Positions 1 through 9,018 of a stretch of 64,000 nt of DNA are shown here, piece after piece. This stretch comes from Lentzea tibetensis (GTDB lineage: Bacteria > Actinomycetota > Actinomycetes > Mycobacteriales > Pseudonocardiaceae), in contig NZ_VOBR01000006.1 of assembly GCF_007845675.1 (NCBI RefSeq), positions 248,001-312,000 of the forward strand, written 5' to 3'. Within the stretch, counting starts at the first letter, position 1. Every line of letters begins with the position of its first letter. Below the pieces are notes generated by a model. That model did no database searches. It was not told the origin of the DNA and worked only from the letters and a program-made list of their open reading frames with translations. The position numbers were made by a program, and so were the translations under genes.

Positions 1-1376
1 CCCAGCATGCGTTCGATGTGCCTGATTCGGTGCCGAACGCTGTTGCGATGGATACCGAGCACGGAGGCGCTGCGGTCCCAGTTGCCATGTTGCGCGAGCC
101 ACACCCGCAGTGTTTCGACCAGCCCGCGCGCCGATCGGCCGCTCGCCAGCGGGGCCATCAGGCGCACCGCGAAACGGGCCGCCTGTGCCGGTTCGACCAG
201 CGACGAAACGGATCCGAGTTCGGACGCGCGTTGTGAACGGCCTGACGCGAGCGCCGAACGGAGCAGCGACTCGGCCTCGTCCGACGCGGCGCCGAGCTCG
301 CCTGCGCCGACAGGTCCGCTGACCCCGACGACCCAGCCCTGCTCGGCCACCCGGTCGAGGTCGACGGAGTTACCCGCAGCCACCACCGCACGCAGTCCGG
401 GTTCACCCAGATCGATCAACGGCGTCCCTAACGTCTGGGTCAGCAGCTCGTGGTCCGCGGGAGCTCTTCGCAGGCTCCGCCCGGCGATCACCCGGTACTC
501 GCGGCTGTCCAGCACGAGCGCCAGCTGGTCGGCGGCGGGCAGGCCGAGCAGCAGCCTGGCGGCGAGCCGCGCGGGGTGGCCGCGTGAGGTGTCGGCGTCG
601 CGGCGCAGCAGGCTGAGCACCGCGACGGCGACGGCGACGACCGCGCGTTCGGCGACGGAAAGCGCTGTCTCCCTTCCCACGACGAGGATCGCGGGACGCA
701 GCGACAGCTGTTCGACGGGGTTCAGCACGACGTGGTCGTCGCCGACGGACGTGCTCGCGCTGCGCGGGCCGGTGCCCGCGCCGACGCGCCGGGCGAGCCC
801 GGCCAGTTCGCCGGACAGCTCGGGCGCGCGGGCGGACCTGCCGAGCACCGCGCCGTTCGCGTCGAGCAGCAGCACCCAGCAGTCGAGCGCGACGGCGAGC
901 GCGGTGACCGTGCCGTCGACGGGCCTGATCCGCACCGCTGCTCGGGTGAGCGCGCGTTGCGAGTCCGCGAGCATGCGCAGCTCGGCGTTCTGACGCTCGG
1001 CGAGCAGGTCGCCGACTGCCTGGCTGACCGCCAGGAACGGCGTGTCCGGCGGTACCGCGACGAGTGGCATGCCCTGCGCCGCGCACTCCTCGACGAGCCG
1101 CGCGGGCACCTCGGCGTACTCGGGCATGACGCCGAACGCGACCGCGCTGACGCCGGACGACACGAGTCCGGCGACGTAGCGGTCGACGTCGTCGGGGAAC
1201 TTCACGCCCGCCGTCATCAGCAGTTCCTGGCCGACCAGGAACGGGGTCGGGTCGGCGAGCTCGCTCACGTGGGCCCAGCGCACGGGCCGGTCGAGCTGGT
1301 CCTCACCGCACAGGACGGCGAGTCCGAGCTCGGGGCGGGCCACCACCGCACGCAACGAGACGGTTTGCACAACCAT
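1..1376 (-). CDS. PucR-family transcriptional regulator, 3' end cut by the window
   Basis: An open frame runs leftwards from an ATG at 1376 to the window edge without a stop, giving 458 visible residues. The N-terminal part resembles the PucR ligand-sensing domain (reads MVVQTVSLRAVVARPELGL and on). The last visible 40 residues form the PucR-type C-terminal helix-turn-helix, with WLAQHGNWDRSASVLGIHRN and then a VRHRIRHIERMLG-like helix, so only a few terminal residues are missing. PucR proteins commonly control nitrogen-compound catabolism such as purines, GABA and amino acids. The gene diverges from the symporter/ureohydrolase/decarboxylase/dehydrogenase operon with 81 bp between start codons, which makes it the likely local regulator. 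Family assignment is firm; the effector (perhaps arginine, guanidinobutyrate or GABA) is inferred from context. Confidence 0.85.
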   Translation of the reverse strand, partial: MVVQTVSLRAVVARPELGLAVLCGEDQLDRPVRWAHVSELADPTPFLVGQELLMTAGVKFPDDVDRYVAGLVSSGVSAVAFGVMPEYAEVPARLVEECAAQGMPLVAVPPDTPFLAVSQAVGDLLAERQNAELRMLADSQRALTRAAVRIRPVDGTVTALAVALDCWVLLLDANGAVLGRSARAPELSGELAGLARRVGAGTGPRSASTSVGDDHVVLNPVEQLSLRPAILVVGRETALSVAERAVVAVAVAVLSLLRRDADTSRGHPARLAARLLLGLPAADQLALVLDSREYRVIAGRSLRRAPADHELLTQTLGTPLIDLGEPGLRAVVAAGNSVDLDRVAEQGWVVGVSGPVGAGELGAASDEAESLLRSALASGRSQRASELGSVSSLVEPAQAARFAVRLMAPLASGRSARGLVETLRVWLAQHGNWDRSASVLGIHRNSVRHRIRHIERML

Positions 1377-1385
1377 GGTCCGTCA

Positions 1386-1396
1386 ATTGTGCACAT
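1386..1396. promoter_or_regulatory. Near-palindrome in the PucR/operon divergent promoter
   Basis: ATTGTGCACAT lies ten bases upstream of the PucR start, inside the 81-bp divergent region, with the perfect core TGTGCACA. It is a candidate operator for PucR or for another regulator of both directions. Only position and symmetry support it. Confidence 0.3.
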
Positions 1397-1457
1397 CAAC
1401 CACTTACCAGCGCCACCGACCATTTCTAGTGTGATCTGCAACCTAAGGAGGTCCGAA

Positions 1458-2912
1458 GTGGCTCTCGACTACGCGGTGATCGCGGCCTACGTGCTCGGCA
1501 TGGTCGGCATGGGCTGGTGGGGCATGCGACGCGCGACGAGCAAGAGCGAGTACCTGGTCGCCGGACGGCGGCTCGGGTTCGCGATGTACTCCGGCACCAT
1601 GTCCGCTGTCGTGCTCGGTGGCGCGTCGACCATCGGCGGCGTCGGGCTGGGCTACAAGTTCGGCATCTCGGGCGCGTGGATGGTGTTCTCCATCGGCCTG
1701 GGCATCCTGCTGCTGAGCGCGCTGTTCGCCCGCCGGATCGTGCGGCTCAAGGTCTACACCGTCTCCGAGATGCTGGACCTGCGCTACGGCGGCAACTCCA
1801 GCGCCATCTCCGGTGTGGTCATGTGGGGCTACACGCTCATGCTGACGGTCACGTCGACCATCGCGTACTCGACGATCTTCAACGTCCTCTTCGGCTTCGA
1901 CAAGTGGATCGGTGTCGTCATCGGCGGCAGCATCGTGGTTCTCTACTCGGTGCTCGGCGGCATGTGGTCGATCACGCTGACCGACATCGTCCAGTTCATC
2001 GTGAAGACGGTCGGCATCCTGTTCCTGCTGCTGCCCATCGCGTTGTTCCAGGCGGGCGGTTTCGACGGCATCCAGCAGCGGCTCAACGACCCGGCCGTGT
2101 TCGACGTCGGCACGATCGGCATCGACACGATCATCACCTACCTGCTGATCTACGTGTTCGGCCTGCTGATCGGCCAGGACATCTGGCAGCGCGTGTTCAC
2201 CGCGAAGTCCCCGAAGGTCGCGACCTGGGGCGGCATCACGTCCGGTCTGTACTGCCTCGTCTACGCCGTCGCCGGTGCGTTGATCGGCACCGCGGGCAAG
2301 GCGCTGTACCCGAACATCGCGAACAAGGACGAGGCGTTCGCGACGATCGTGGAGAACCTGCTCCCGACCGGTGTCCGCGGCCTGGTCCTGGCGGCGGCTC
2401 TGGCCGCGATGATGTCGACCTCCAGCGGCGCTCTGATCGCGTCTGCCACGGTGGCCTCCAACGACATCTGGCCGCGTCTGTTCGGGAAGAGGGTTGCCGC
2501 GAGGGATGAGAACCACGACGAGGTGCGCTCGAACCGGATCTTCACGCTGGTGCTCGGCATCGTCGCGATCGGCATCGCGGTGGCGCTGAACGACGTGATC
2601 GCCGCGCTGACCGTGGCCTACAACATCCTCGTCGGCGGACTGCTCGTCGCGATCATCGGCGGACTGGTGTGGAAGCGCGGCACGCGGGCCGGTGCGATGG
2701 CGTCCATGGCCGTCGGCTCGCTGACCGCGATCACGTTCATGGTGATCGACGGGGTGCTCGCCAACACCCCCATCTACTACAGCCTCGCGGCGTCGTTCGT
2801 CGTGTACGTGGGCGTCAGCCTCGTCACGCCGCCGACCGAGGCCTCGGTGCTCCGCGTCTGGGAGAGCCGGGTCGCTGGTGAATCAGCTGAGAAGGAACTG
2901 GTGAAATCGTGA
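1458..2912 (+). CDS. Sodium:solute symporter (SSF family)
   Basis: A 484-residue integral membrane protein. The GTG at 1458 is chosen because a strong ribosome binding site (AAGGAGG, 1445-1451) sits 6 bp upstream and the family N-terminus ([20 protein letters not shown]) begins there; the open frame extends farther upstream but without SSF-like sequence. About 13 hydrophobic segments are visible, with the typical early motif [11 protein letters not shown] and a GGASTIGG stretch after it. SSF carriers use a sodium gradient to import small solutes such as amino acids, sugars, proline or polyamines. It is the first gene of an operon, and its stop overlaps the ureohydrolase start (GTGA), so it probably imports the operon's substrate, arginine or a guanidino compound. 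The substrate is inferred. Confidence 0.9.
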   Translation: MALDYAVIAAYVLGMVGMGWWGMRRATSKSEYLVAGRRLGFAMYSGTMSAVVLGGASTIGGVGLGYKFGISGAWMVFSIGLGILLLSALFARRIVRLKVYTVSEMLDLRYGGNSSAISGVVMWGYTLMLTVTSTIAYSTIFNVLFGFDKWIGVVIGGSIVVLYSVLGGMWSITLTDIVQFIVKTVGILFLLLPIALFQAGGFDGIQQRLNDPAVFDVGTIGIDTIITYLLIYVFGLLIGQDIWQRVFTAKSPKVATWGGITSGLYCLVYAVAGALIGTAGKALYPNIANKDEAFATIVENLLPTGVRGLVLAAALAAMMSTSSGALIASATVASNDIWPRLFGKRVAARDENHDEVRSNRIFTLVLGIVAIGIAVALNDVIAALTVAYNILVGGLLVAIIGGLVWKRGTRAGAMASMAVGSLTAITFMVIDGVLANTPIYYSLAASFVVYVGVSLVTPPTEASVLRVWESRVAGESAEKELVKS

Positions 2913-3964
2913 TCGGCCCCACCGACTCCTCGGTCGTTCCCCGGTACGCCGGGCCCGCGACCTTCGCCCGCCTGCCGCGCATCGACCAGGTGCCGAAGGC
3001 AGACGTCGCGGTCATCGGAGTCCCCTTCGACACCGGGGTGTCGTACCGCCCCGGTGCGCGTTTCGCCCCTTCGGCGGTGCGCGAGGCGTCGCGGTTGCTG
3101 CGGCCCTACAACCCCGGTCTGGACGTCTCGCCGTTCGAGGAGTTCCAGGTCGTGGACGGCGGCGACATCAGCGTCAACCCGTTCCACATCGGCGAGGCCA
3201 TCGAGACGATCGACGCCGAGTCGAGCGCGCTGCTCGACACCGGCGCCCAACTGGTGACGATCGGCGGTGACCACACGATCGCGCTGCCGCTGCTGCGCGC
3301 GGTGTCCCGCAAGCACGGTCCGGTGGCGCTGCTGCACTTCGACGCGCACCTCGACACGTGGGACACGTACTTCAACGAGGCGTACACGCACGGCACGCCG
3401 TTCCGCCGCGCGGTCGAGGAGGGCCTCCTCGACACCGAGGCGCTCTCGCACGTCGGTACCCGCGGTCCGTTGTACGGCAAGTCCGACCTGGAGGACGACA
3501 AGCGTCTCGGGTTCGGCATCGTGACTTCGGCGGACGTGATGCGGCGCGGTGTCGACGAGACCGTGTCCGCGTTGCGGGACCGGATCGGGAACCGCCCGCT
3601 GTACGTGTCGATCGACATCGACGTGCTGGACCCGGCGCACGCGCCCGGCACCGGCACGCCCGAGGCGGGCGGCATGACGTCGCGGGAGCTGCTGGAGATC
3701 CTGCGCGGCCTGGCGGGCCTCAACCTGGTGGGCGCGGACGTCGTCGAGGTGGCGCCCGCCTACGACCACGCCGACATCACTTCTGTGGCAGCCTCGCACG
3801 TGGCCTACGACCTGGTGAGCCTGATGGCGTTGAACGCGAAAAACGCCCAACGGACAGCCCCCACCCGTCCCGGGGGGACGACCCCGACCCAGTCTACCAG
3901 CGCAAACGCCGGTCAAGGCACCGCTCGGCGATCTGTGGACAACTTGCTGGAGGAGGCGAAGTGA
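2909..3964 (+). CDS. Ureohydrolase: agmatinase / guanidinobutyrase
   Basis: A 351-residue binuclear manganese ureohydrolase that hydrolyses a guanidino group to an amine and urea. All metal motifs are present: GGDHT (His122), DAHLD (Asp145, His147, Asp149) and [16 protein letters not shown] (Asp236, Asp238). The length exceeds a usual agmatinase by about 40 residues because of a Pro/Thr/Ser/Ala-rich C-terminal tail after LVSLMALNA that looks unlike the family. The start overlaps the symporter stop and the stop overlaps the next GTG, so translation is coupled. Next to a decarboxylase-like TPP enzyme and an aldehyde dehydrogenase, guanidinobutyrase (4-guanidinobutyrate to GABA plus urea) is more likely than agmatinase, but the sequence alone does not settle the substrate. 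Confidence 0.9.
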   Translation: MIGPTDSSVVPRYAGPATFARLPRIDQVPKADVAVIGVPFDTGVSYRPGARFAPSAVREASRLLRPYNPGLDVSPFEEFQVVDGGDISVNPFHIGEAIETIDAESSALLDTGAQLVTIGGDHTIALPLLRAVSRKHGPVALLHFDAHLDTWDTYFNEAYTHGTPFRRAVEEGLLDTEALSHVGTRGPLYGKSDLEDDKRLGFGIVTSADVMRRGVDETVSALRDRIGNRPLYVSIDIDVLDPAHAPGTGTPEAGGMTSRELLEILRGLAGLNLVGADVVEVAPAYDHADITSVAASHVAYDLVSLMALNAKNAQRTAPTRPGGTTPTQSTSANAGQGTARRSVDNLLEEAK

Positions 3965-5583
3965 CCACCCGAACGGGCGGCGACGTCGTCGTCGAAACGC
4001 TCGAAGCGCTGGGCGCCCACACCGTGTTCGGCATCCCCGGCCAGCACGCGCTGGGCCTGTTCGACGCGCTCAACCGCTCGGACCTGCGCTACGTGGGCAG
4101 CCGCACCGAGGTGAACGCCGCGTTCGCCGCGGACGGCCACGCCCGCGTCACCGGCCAGGTCACGCCGCTGCTCGTGTCGACCGGGCCGGGTGCGCTGCAA
4201 ACCCTTGCGGGACTTCAGGAATCGGCCGCGGCGAGCGCCCCGGTGCTCGGCATCAGCAGCCAGATCCCGAGCCAGGGCCTCGGCGGCGTGCGCGGCGGGT
4301 ACCTGCACGAGCTGACCGACCAGCTGGGCAGCTTCCGCGACGTCGTGAAGCACGCGCGCGTGGTGCGGTCGGCGTCGCAGATCCCGTCCGCGCTCACCGA
4401 GGCGTGGGAGGTCGCCGCGTCGGCGCCGCACGGCCCGGTGTGGGTGGAGATCCCGCAGGACGTGCTGCTCGGGCCGGCGGGCATCCCCGTGGTCGGGGAG
4501 ATCACCGCGACACCCCGCCCGCTGCCCCCGCGCCAGGAGCTGGTGGCCGAGGCCGCCCGCCTGCTCGACGGGGCGAAGCGGCCGGTGATCCTCGCCGGTG
4601 GCGGCGTCGGCCGGTGCGGTGCGCACGCGGAACTGCTGGAGCTGGCGGAGAAGCTGCGCGCGCCGGTCGTGACGACGTTCGGCGGCAAGGGCTGCTTCCC
4701 TTGGGAGCACCCGCTTTCCGCGCAGTCGTGGCTGGAGGACTGGCACACCACTGAGTTCCTCGCCGACGCCGACGTGCTGCTCGTGCTCGGCTCCGGGCTC
4801 GGCGAGCTGTCCAGCAACTACCGGACGTTCCGGCCGCGCGGCGCGGTGATCCACGTCGAGGCCGACCTCGGCAAGCTGGAGTCGAACTACCCCGCACTCG
4901 GCATCCACGCCGACGCCGGGCTGTTCCTGGAGGCGATCACCGCCGCGACCACCCGCCGCGAACCCGACGGGCAGGCCGAGGAGTCCGTCCGGACGCTGCT
5001 CGTCGCCGTCGCGGAACGCCTCACTGAGCAGGAGCTGGACCTCGAGCAGGAGGTGCTCGCGGCGGTTCGCTCCGCGGTGCCGGACGGGACGCCGACGTAC
5101 TGGGACATGACGATCCTCGCGTACTGGGCGTGGTCGGCGTGGGACCCGCGCGGCGGCGTGCAGTTCTCCGCGCAGGGCGCGGGCGGCCTCGGCTACGGCC
5201 TGCCCGCGGCGCTGGGTGCGGCGGCCGCGGTCGACGGTCCGGTGCTCGCGGTGTCCGGTGACGGCGGCGCGATGTACGGCATCCCCGAACTCGCGACCGC
5301 GCGCCAGCACAACTCGCGCGTCACGTGGCTGATCATCGACGACGGCGGCTACGGCATCCTGCGCGAGTACATGACCGACGCGTTCGGCCGGGCCACGGCC
5401 ACCGAGCTGGCGCGCCCGGACTTCGTCGCGCTCGCCGAGGCGTTCGGCGTGCCCGCGACCAGGAGCACGCTCGAGTCGTTGCGCGAGGACCTCGCGAAGG
5501 CGCTGGCCGGTGACGGCCCGCACGTGGTAGTGCTGCCGGCTGTACTTCGGATGTTCGCACCGACACACCTGGAGAACCACTGA
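3961..5583 (+). CDS. Thiamine-diphosphate enzyme, likely 2-ketoarginine decarboxylase-like
   Basis: A 540-residue protein of the acetolactate synthase/benzoylformate decarboxylase family. The GTG at 3961 overlaps the upstream stop. The N-terminal PYR domain carries the cofactor-activating Glu in [16 protein letters not shown], the middle domain has [10 protein letters not shown], and the C-terminal PP domain has the thiamine diphosphate/Mg motif GDGGAMYG followed about 25 residues later by DDGGYG. It contains the family features of a 2-oxo acid decarboxylase, and no regulatory subunit gene follows, which argues against acetolactate synthase. Between a guanidino hydrolase and an aldehyde dehydrogenase, decarboxylation of 2-ketoarginine to 4-guanidinobutyraldehyde (the AruI reaction in Pseudomonas) fits well. 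The specific substrate is inferred from context. Confidence 0.8.
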   Translation: MTTRTGGDVVVETLEALGAHTVFGIPGQHALGLFDALNRSDLRYVGSRTEVNAAFAADGHARVTGQVTPLLVSTGPGALQTLAGLQESAAASAPVLGISSQIPSQGLGGVRGGYLHELTDQLGSFRDVVKHARVVRSASQIPSALTEAWEVAASAPHGPVWVEIPQDVLLGPAGIPVVGEITATPRPLPPRQELVAEAARLLDGAKRPVILAGGGVGRCGAHAELLELAEKLRAPVVTTFGGKGCFPWEHPLSAQSWLEDWHTTEFLADADVLLVLGSGLGELSSNYRTFRPRGAVIHVEADLGKLESNYPALGIHADAGLFLEAITAATTRREPDGQAEESVRTLLVAVAERLTEQELDLEQEVLAAVRSAVPDGTPTYWDMTILAYWAWSAWDPRGGVQFSAQGAGGLGYGLPAALGAAAAVDGPVLAVSGDGGAMYGIPELATARQHNSRVTWLIIDDGGYGILREYMTDAFGRATATELARPDFVALAEAFGVPATRSTLESLREDLAKALAGDGPHVVVLPAVLRMFAPTHLENH

Positions 5584-6977
5584 TGACCCTCACCAACGTG
5601 ATCAACGGCGCCCGCCAGTCCGGTGCGGGCGGCAGCGACCTGGTCGATCCCGCGACCGGCGAGGTGTTCGGCACGGCCGTGGTGTCGGGCGAGGCCGAGG
5701 TCGACGCGGCGGTGCGGGCGGCGGAAGCCGCGTTCCCCGCGTGGTCGCGGACCACGCCCGGTGAGCGCATGTCGGCGCTGCTGAAGCTCGCGGACCTGTT
5801 GGAGGCCAACGCTTCCACGGTCGCGGACGCCGAGGTGCGCGAGACGGGCAAGATCCGCGACGTGGTGCTCACCGAGGAGATTCCCCAGTGCGCGGACCAG
5901 ATCCGCTTCTTCGCGGGTGCCGCGCGGCTGCTGCACAGCGCGTCGGCCGGTGAGTACCTGGAGGGCCACACCTCGTACCAGCGGCGCGAGCCGGTGGGTG
6001 TGATCGCGCAGATCACGCCGTGGAACTACCCGCTGATGATGGCCGTGTGGAAGATCGCGCCGGCGCTGGCGGCGGGCAACACCGTCGTCGTGAAGCCCGC
6101 CGACACCACGCCGACCTCGACGGTGCTGCTCGCCGAGCTGGCCGCGCAGGTGCTGCCGCCCGGCGTGTTCAACGTCGTGCTGGGCGACCGCGACACCGGC
6201 CGCCTGCTCGTCGAGCACCCGGTGCCCGCGATGGTGTCGATCACCGGCTCCACGCGTGCCGGCATCGAGGTCGCCCGCAGCGCGGCGGCCACGCTGAAGC
6301 GCACGCACCTCGAACTCGGTGGCAACGCGCCGGTTCTGGTGTTCGACGACGTGGACGTGCCCGCCGTGGCGTCCGCGGTCGTCGGTGCCGCGTACTACAA
6401 CGCGGGCCAGGACTGCACGGCCGCGACGCGCGTGCTGGTGCACTCCGCGGTGCACGAGCAGTTCGTCGCCGCGCTCGCCGATGCCGCTTCCGCCACGGTG
6501 CCGGGCAAGGACTTCGGGCCGTTGAACAGCGCGGCCCAGCTGTCCCGCGTGCTCGGCCTGATCGAGCGGCTGCCGTCCCACGCGACCGTCCACTGCGGCG
6601 GCAAGCAGTTCGGGGACCGCGGTTTCTTCTTCTCCCCCACCGTGGTCTCCGGCCTGCGCCAGGACGACGAGATCGTGCAGGAGGAGGCGTTCGCGCCCGT
6701 CATCACCGTGCAGTCGTTCGCCGATGACGACGAGGCCGTCTACCTCGCGAACGACGTGCCGCAGGGACTGGCGTCGTCGGTGTGGACCGGGTCGGCGGAC
6801 CGGGCCGCGCGCCTCACCCCGCGCCTGGACTACGGCGTCGTGTGGGTCAACACGCACGGCCCGATCACCCCCGAGATGCCGCACGGCGGGTTCGGTCAGT
6901 CCGGGTACGGCAAGGACCTCTCCATGCACGGACTCGAGGACTACACCCGCGTCAAGCACGTCATGCAGGCTCACTGA
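5583..6977 (+). CDS. NAD(P)-dependent aldehyde dehydrogenase
   Basis: A 464-residue class I/II-type aldehyde dehydrogenase whose ATG overlaps the previous stop (TGATG). It has the cofactor-domain motif SITGSTRAG, the general-base Glu244 in LELGGNAP, and the catalytic nucleophile Cys278 in GQDCTAATR. Length and motif spacing are normal. It resembles gamma-aminobutyraldehyde/guanidinobutyraldehyde dehydrogenases, which would supply the oxidation between the decarboxylase product and the ureohydrolase substrate encoded in the same operon. It is the last gene of the operon; its stop overlaps by 7 bp the stop of a convergent small ORF. Confidence 0.92.
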   Translation: MTLTNVINGARQSGAGGSDLVDPATGEVFGTAVVSGEAEVDAAVRAAEAAFPAWSRTTPGERMSALLKLADLLEANASTVADAEVRETGKIRDVVLTEEIPQCADQIRFFAGAARLLHSASAGEYLEGHTSYQRREPVGVIAQITPWNYPLMMAVWKIAPALAAGNTVVVKPADTTPTSTVLLAELAAQVLPPGVFNVVLGDRDTGRLLVEHPVPAMVSITGSTRAGIEVARSAAATLKRTHLELGGNAPVLVFDDVDVPAVASAVVGAAYYNAGQDCTAATRVLVHSAVHEQFVAALADAASATVPGKDFGPLNSAAQLSRVLGLIERLPSHATVHCGGKQFGDRGFFFSPTVVSGLRQDDEIVQEEAFAPVITVQSFADDDEAVYLANDVPQGLASSVWTGSADRAARLTPRLDYGVVWVNTHGPITPEMPHGGFGQSGYGKDLSMHGLEDYTRVKHVMQAH

Positions 6978-7258
6978 CAGAGCAGCCCCGGCAGCCACTT
7001 CTTCTGCGAGAACCGGAGTGGCTGCTGGGGCGCCATCAGCGTGCGCACGGTCGGGCAGTCGGCGTCGGTGTACTCGACGGCCATCAGGAAGGTCGAGCCG
7101 TCGCTGACATCACCCTCGAACTTCCCGTAGTGCCGCTGGATCTCGCCGAGCCCGAACTCGGTGCGCAGGTCGAGCGCGCGCCGTCGACCGTGGGGACGCC
7201 GGTCCCGCCAGAAGCTCGCGATGCCGCGCCCCAGGCCCTCGTAGCTGGAGGCGATCAC
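6971..7258 (-). CDS. Small hypothetical protein downstream of the methyltransferase
   Basis: A 95-residue ORF with strongly GC-biased third positions, so the frame looks coding. I do not recognise it. It lies in the same reading frame as the methyltransferase upstream, separated by that gene's TAG and three sense codons, and starts with GTG at 7258 without a clear ribosome binding site. The sequence is rich in Arg at the N-terminus (FWRDRRPHGRRRALDLRTEF) and holds two cysteines (DADCPTV and the penultimate residue). It could be a coupled small gene, or the surviving end of a larger gene. It converges on the aldehyde dehydrogenase. Confidence 0.45.
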   Translation of the reverse strand: MIASSYEGLGRGIASFWRDRRPHGRRRALDLRTEFGLGEIQRHYGKFEGDVSDGSTFLMAVEYTDADCPTVRTLMAPQQPLRFSQKKWLPGLLCQ

Positions 7259-7267
7259 GTGGACCGG

Positions 7268-8023
7268 CTAGCCGGTCTGCAGGACGAAGAACAGGAAGCC
7301 CAGGAAGCTCGGGCCTGCGAACCTGCGGAATTCTTCGGGGAACAAGTCGCGGGCGGCGGGCGCGGGCGGCGGCTCGCTGATGATGTTGATGCGGAAACCA
7401 GCCGCGGTGAAGGCGTCTGTCATCGCGTGCAGCGGGCGGTCCCAGAAGCTCATCTGGGCGGTCTGCCCGCCCAGAGTCCATTCCTCGGTCCGGTTGCGGG
7501 TCTGGAAGTAGTCGAGCTTGTCCCCGGCCAAGCGCTGCATCAGGGTGATGGCGAACGGATGCTCGACCGAGACGATGAGCCGTCCGCCGGGTGTCAGCAC
7601 GCGTCGCAGTTCGGCCAGTGCCGGCCCCCAGTCCTCCAGGTAGTGCAGCACCAGGGATGCGATCACGTCGTCGAACGCACCGTCGGCGAAGGGCAGCGGG
7701 TCGGTCAGGTCGGCGACCCGCAGATCCGCGTCGGCGCCCAGCCGCCGCCGGGCCAGCTCCAGCATGCCTGCGCTCGCGTCGATGCCGGTCACGGCAGCTC
7801 CCCGATCGCGCAGCGCGGCGAACAGGGGCCCCGAGCCGCAGCCGGCGTCGAGGATCCGCCGGCCGGTCACGTCCCCGGCGAGTTCCAGCATCGCGGGACG
7901 CTCGTAGTACGCGTTCAGGAGACTGGTCTCGTTCTCGGCCGCGTACCCCTCGGCGATGCTGTCGTAGTCGTTGGCCCGAACTGGATCAGTGAGAGACGCA
8001 TTGCTTTCTGAAGTCGACGTCAT
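7268..8023 (-). CDS. Class I SAM-dependent methyltransferase
   Basis: A 251-residue protein with the Methyltransf_11-type Rossmann core. Motif I is ILDAGCGSGPLFAALRDRG, the acidic loop after beta-2 is VTGIDASAGML, and the post-II motif is PFADGAFDDVIASLVLHYLEDW. The C-terminus (SFLGFLFFVLQ) resembles the natural end of this subgroup, so the TAG at 7268-7270 appears genuine. The family methylates small molecules or proteins with SAM; the substrate is unknown. It stands alone apart from the small ORF that follows, and diverges from nothing, since the SDR upstream is on the same strand about 35 bp away. Confidence 0.88.
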   Translation of the reverse strand: MTSTSESNASLTDPVRANDYDSIAEGYAAENETSLLNAYYERPAMLELAGDVTGRRILDAGCGSGPLFAALRDRGAAVTGIDASAGMLELARRRLGADADLRVADLTDPLPFADGAFDDVIASLVLHYLEDWGPALAELRRVLTPGGRLIVSVEHPFAITLMQRLAGDKLDYFQTRNRTEEWTLGGQTAQMSFWDRPLHAMTDAFTAAGFRINIISEPPPAPAARDLFPEEFRRFAGPSFLGFLFFVLQTG

Positions 8024-8057
8024 GCCAACAGGACGTCCGAGCAGTGAATGAGGTTGG

Positions 8058-8960
8058 TCAGAACAGCCCGGCCAGCGTTCGCGAGACGGGAGCCGTGGCC
8101 GCCTTCGGGTAGTGCGGACGGAGGCTTGCCGCGAGGACGCGGTCGAGCATCCGGTCGGACAGCACCCGCGACAGGCGCGTGATCAGGGCCGCGTCACGGC
8201 CGACGGTGTAGCGGGTGCGAGGCTTTCGCGCGGTCACGGCCTTCGTGATCACCAGGGCCGCGGCGTCGGCGGGCGTGCCACCGGGGGCGTGGGCGGCGGA
8301 CTGCGCGTTGATCGCCTGGATCAGGCTTCCGTAACGGTCGCGCTGGTCCGGTGACATGGCAGCGGCCTGCTGGTTCGTGGCGGCGATGACCCGGTCCGAC
8401 ATCTCCGTGCGGACGGCGCCGGGCTCGACGACGACCACCCGCACACCCAGCGGCGCCAGTTCCCGGCGCAGCGAGTCGCTCACCGCCTCGAGGGCGAACT
8501 TCGTGCCCGCATAAGGGCCGTACGCGGGCATGGCGACCCGCCCGCCGACCGAGCTGATGTTGACCACCCGGCCCGAGTGGCGCAGCAACGCGGGCAGCAG
8601 CGCCTGGGTGACGGCGACGTGACCGAAGAGGTTGATCTCGAACTGCCGGCGCCACTCGCTCAACGGCAGGATCTCGACCGGGGCGTTGATCTGGATGGCG
8701 GCGTTGTTGATCAGCGCCCGCAACGCACCTGCCTGCGAGTCTTCGTCGAGGCGGGCAGCCAGCCGCGCGATGTGGTCGGGCCGGGTGATGTCGAGGATGA
8801 CCGGCTCGATGCCGTCGGCGCGCAGCGCGTCGGCGTCTCGATCGCGGCGGACTCCGGCGATGACGTGGAACCCCCGGCGAGCCAGTTCGCGCGCGGACGC
8901 CGCGCCGATCCCGGTCGAGGCTCCCGTCACGACGACGCGTTCCCGAATTTCAGATGACAT
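8058..8960 (-). CDS. Short-chain dehydrogenase/reductase (SDR)
   Basis: A 300-residue classical SDR. The ATG at 8960 is chosen over the longer open frame because the Rossmann fold begins immediately (VVVTGASTGIGAASARELA) and because upstream lies an operator. Visible motifs are the cofactor motif TGASTGIG, NNAAI, catalytic Ser in NISSVGG and YxxxK in YAGTKFALE. It probably oxidises or reduces a small alcohol/ketone; the substrate is unknown. It diverges from a TetR regulator with only about 60 bp between starts and two copies of a palindrome, so repression by that regulator and induction by a ligand is likely. Confidence 0.9.
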   Translation of the reverse strand: MSSEIRERVVVTGASTGIGAASARELARRGFHVIAGVRRDRDADALRADGIEPVILDITRPDHIARLAARLDEDSQAGALRALINNAAIQINAPVEILPLSEWRRQFEINLFGHVAVTQALLPALLRHSGRVVNISSVGGRVAMPAYGPYAGTKFALEAVSDSLRRELAPLGVRVVVVEPGAVRTEMSDRVIAATNQQAAAMSPDQRDRYGSLIQAINAQSAAHAPGGTPADAAALVITKAVTARKPRTRYTVGRDAALITRLSRVLSDRMLDRVLAASLRPHYPKAATAPVSRTLAGLF

Positions 8961-9001
8961 TGTCACCTGACTGACGGTAGATATCTCAGATGACACTGTC
9001 A
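8955..9001. promoter_or_regulatory. Twin palindromic operator between SDR and TetR genes
   Basis: TGACATTGTCA (8955-8965) and TGACACTGTCA (8991-9001) are two copies of the palindrome TGACAnTGTCA with centres 36 bp apart. Both are preceded by CAGA. The first overlaps the SDR start codon and the second ends shortly before the TetR start, so a bound regulator would block both genes. The adjacent TetR protein is the obvious candidate. Confidence 0.75.
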
Positions 9002-9018
9002 ACTGTAGGATGATCGGC

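Noticed and set aside
732-1457. Extension of the symporter frame upstream to 732
   Set aside because: The region is antisense to the PucR gene and has no membrane-protein character; the strong Shine-Dalgarno at 1445-1451 fixes the start at 1458.
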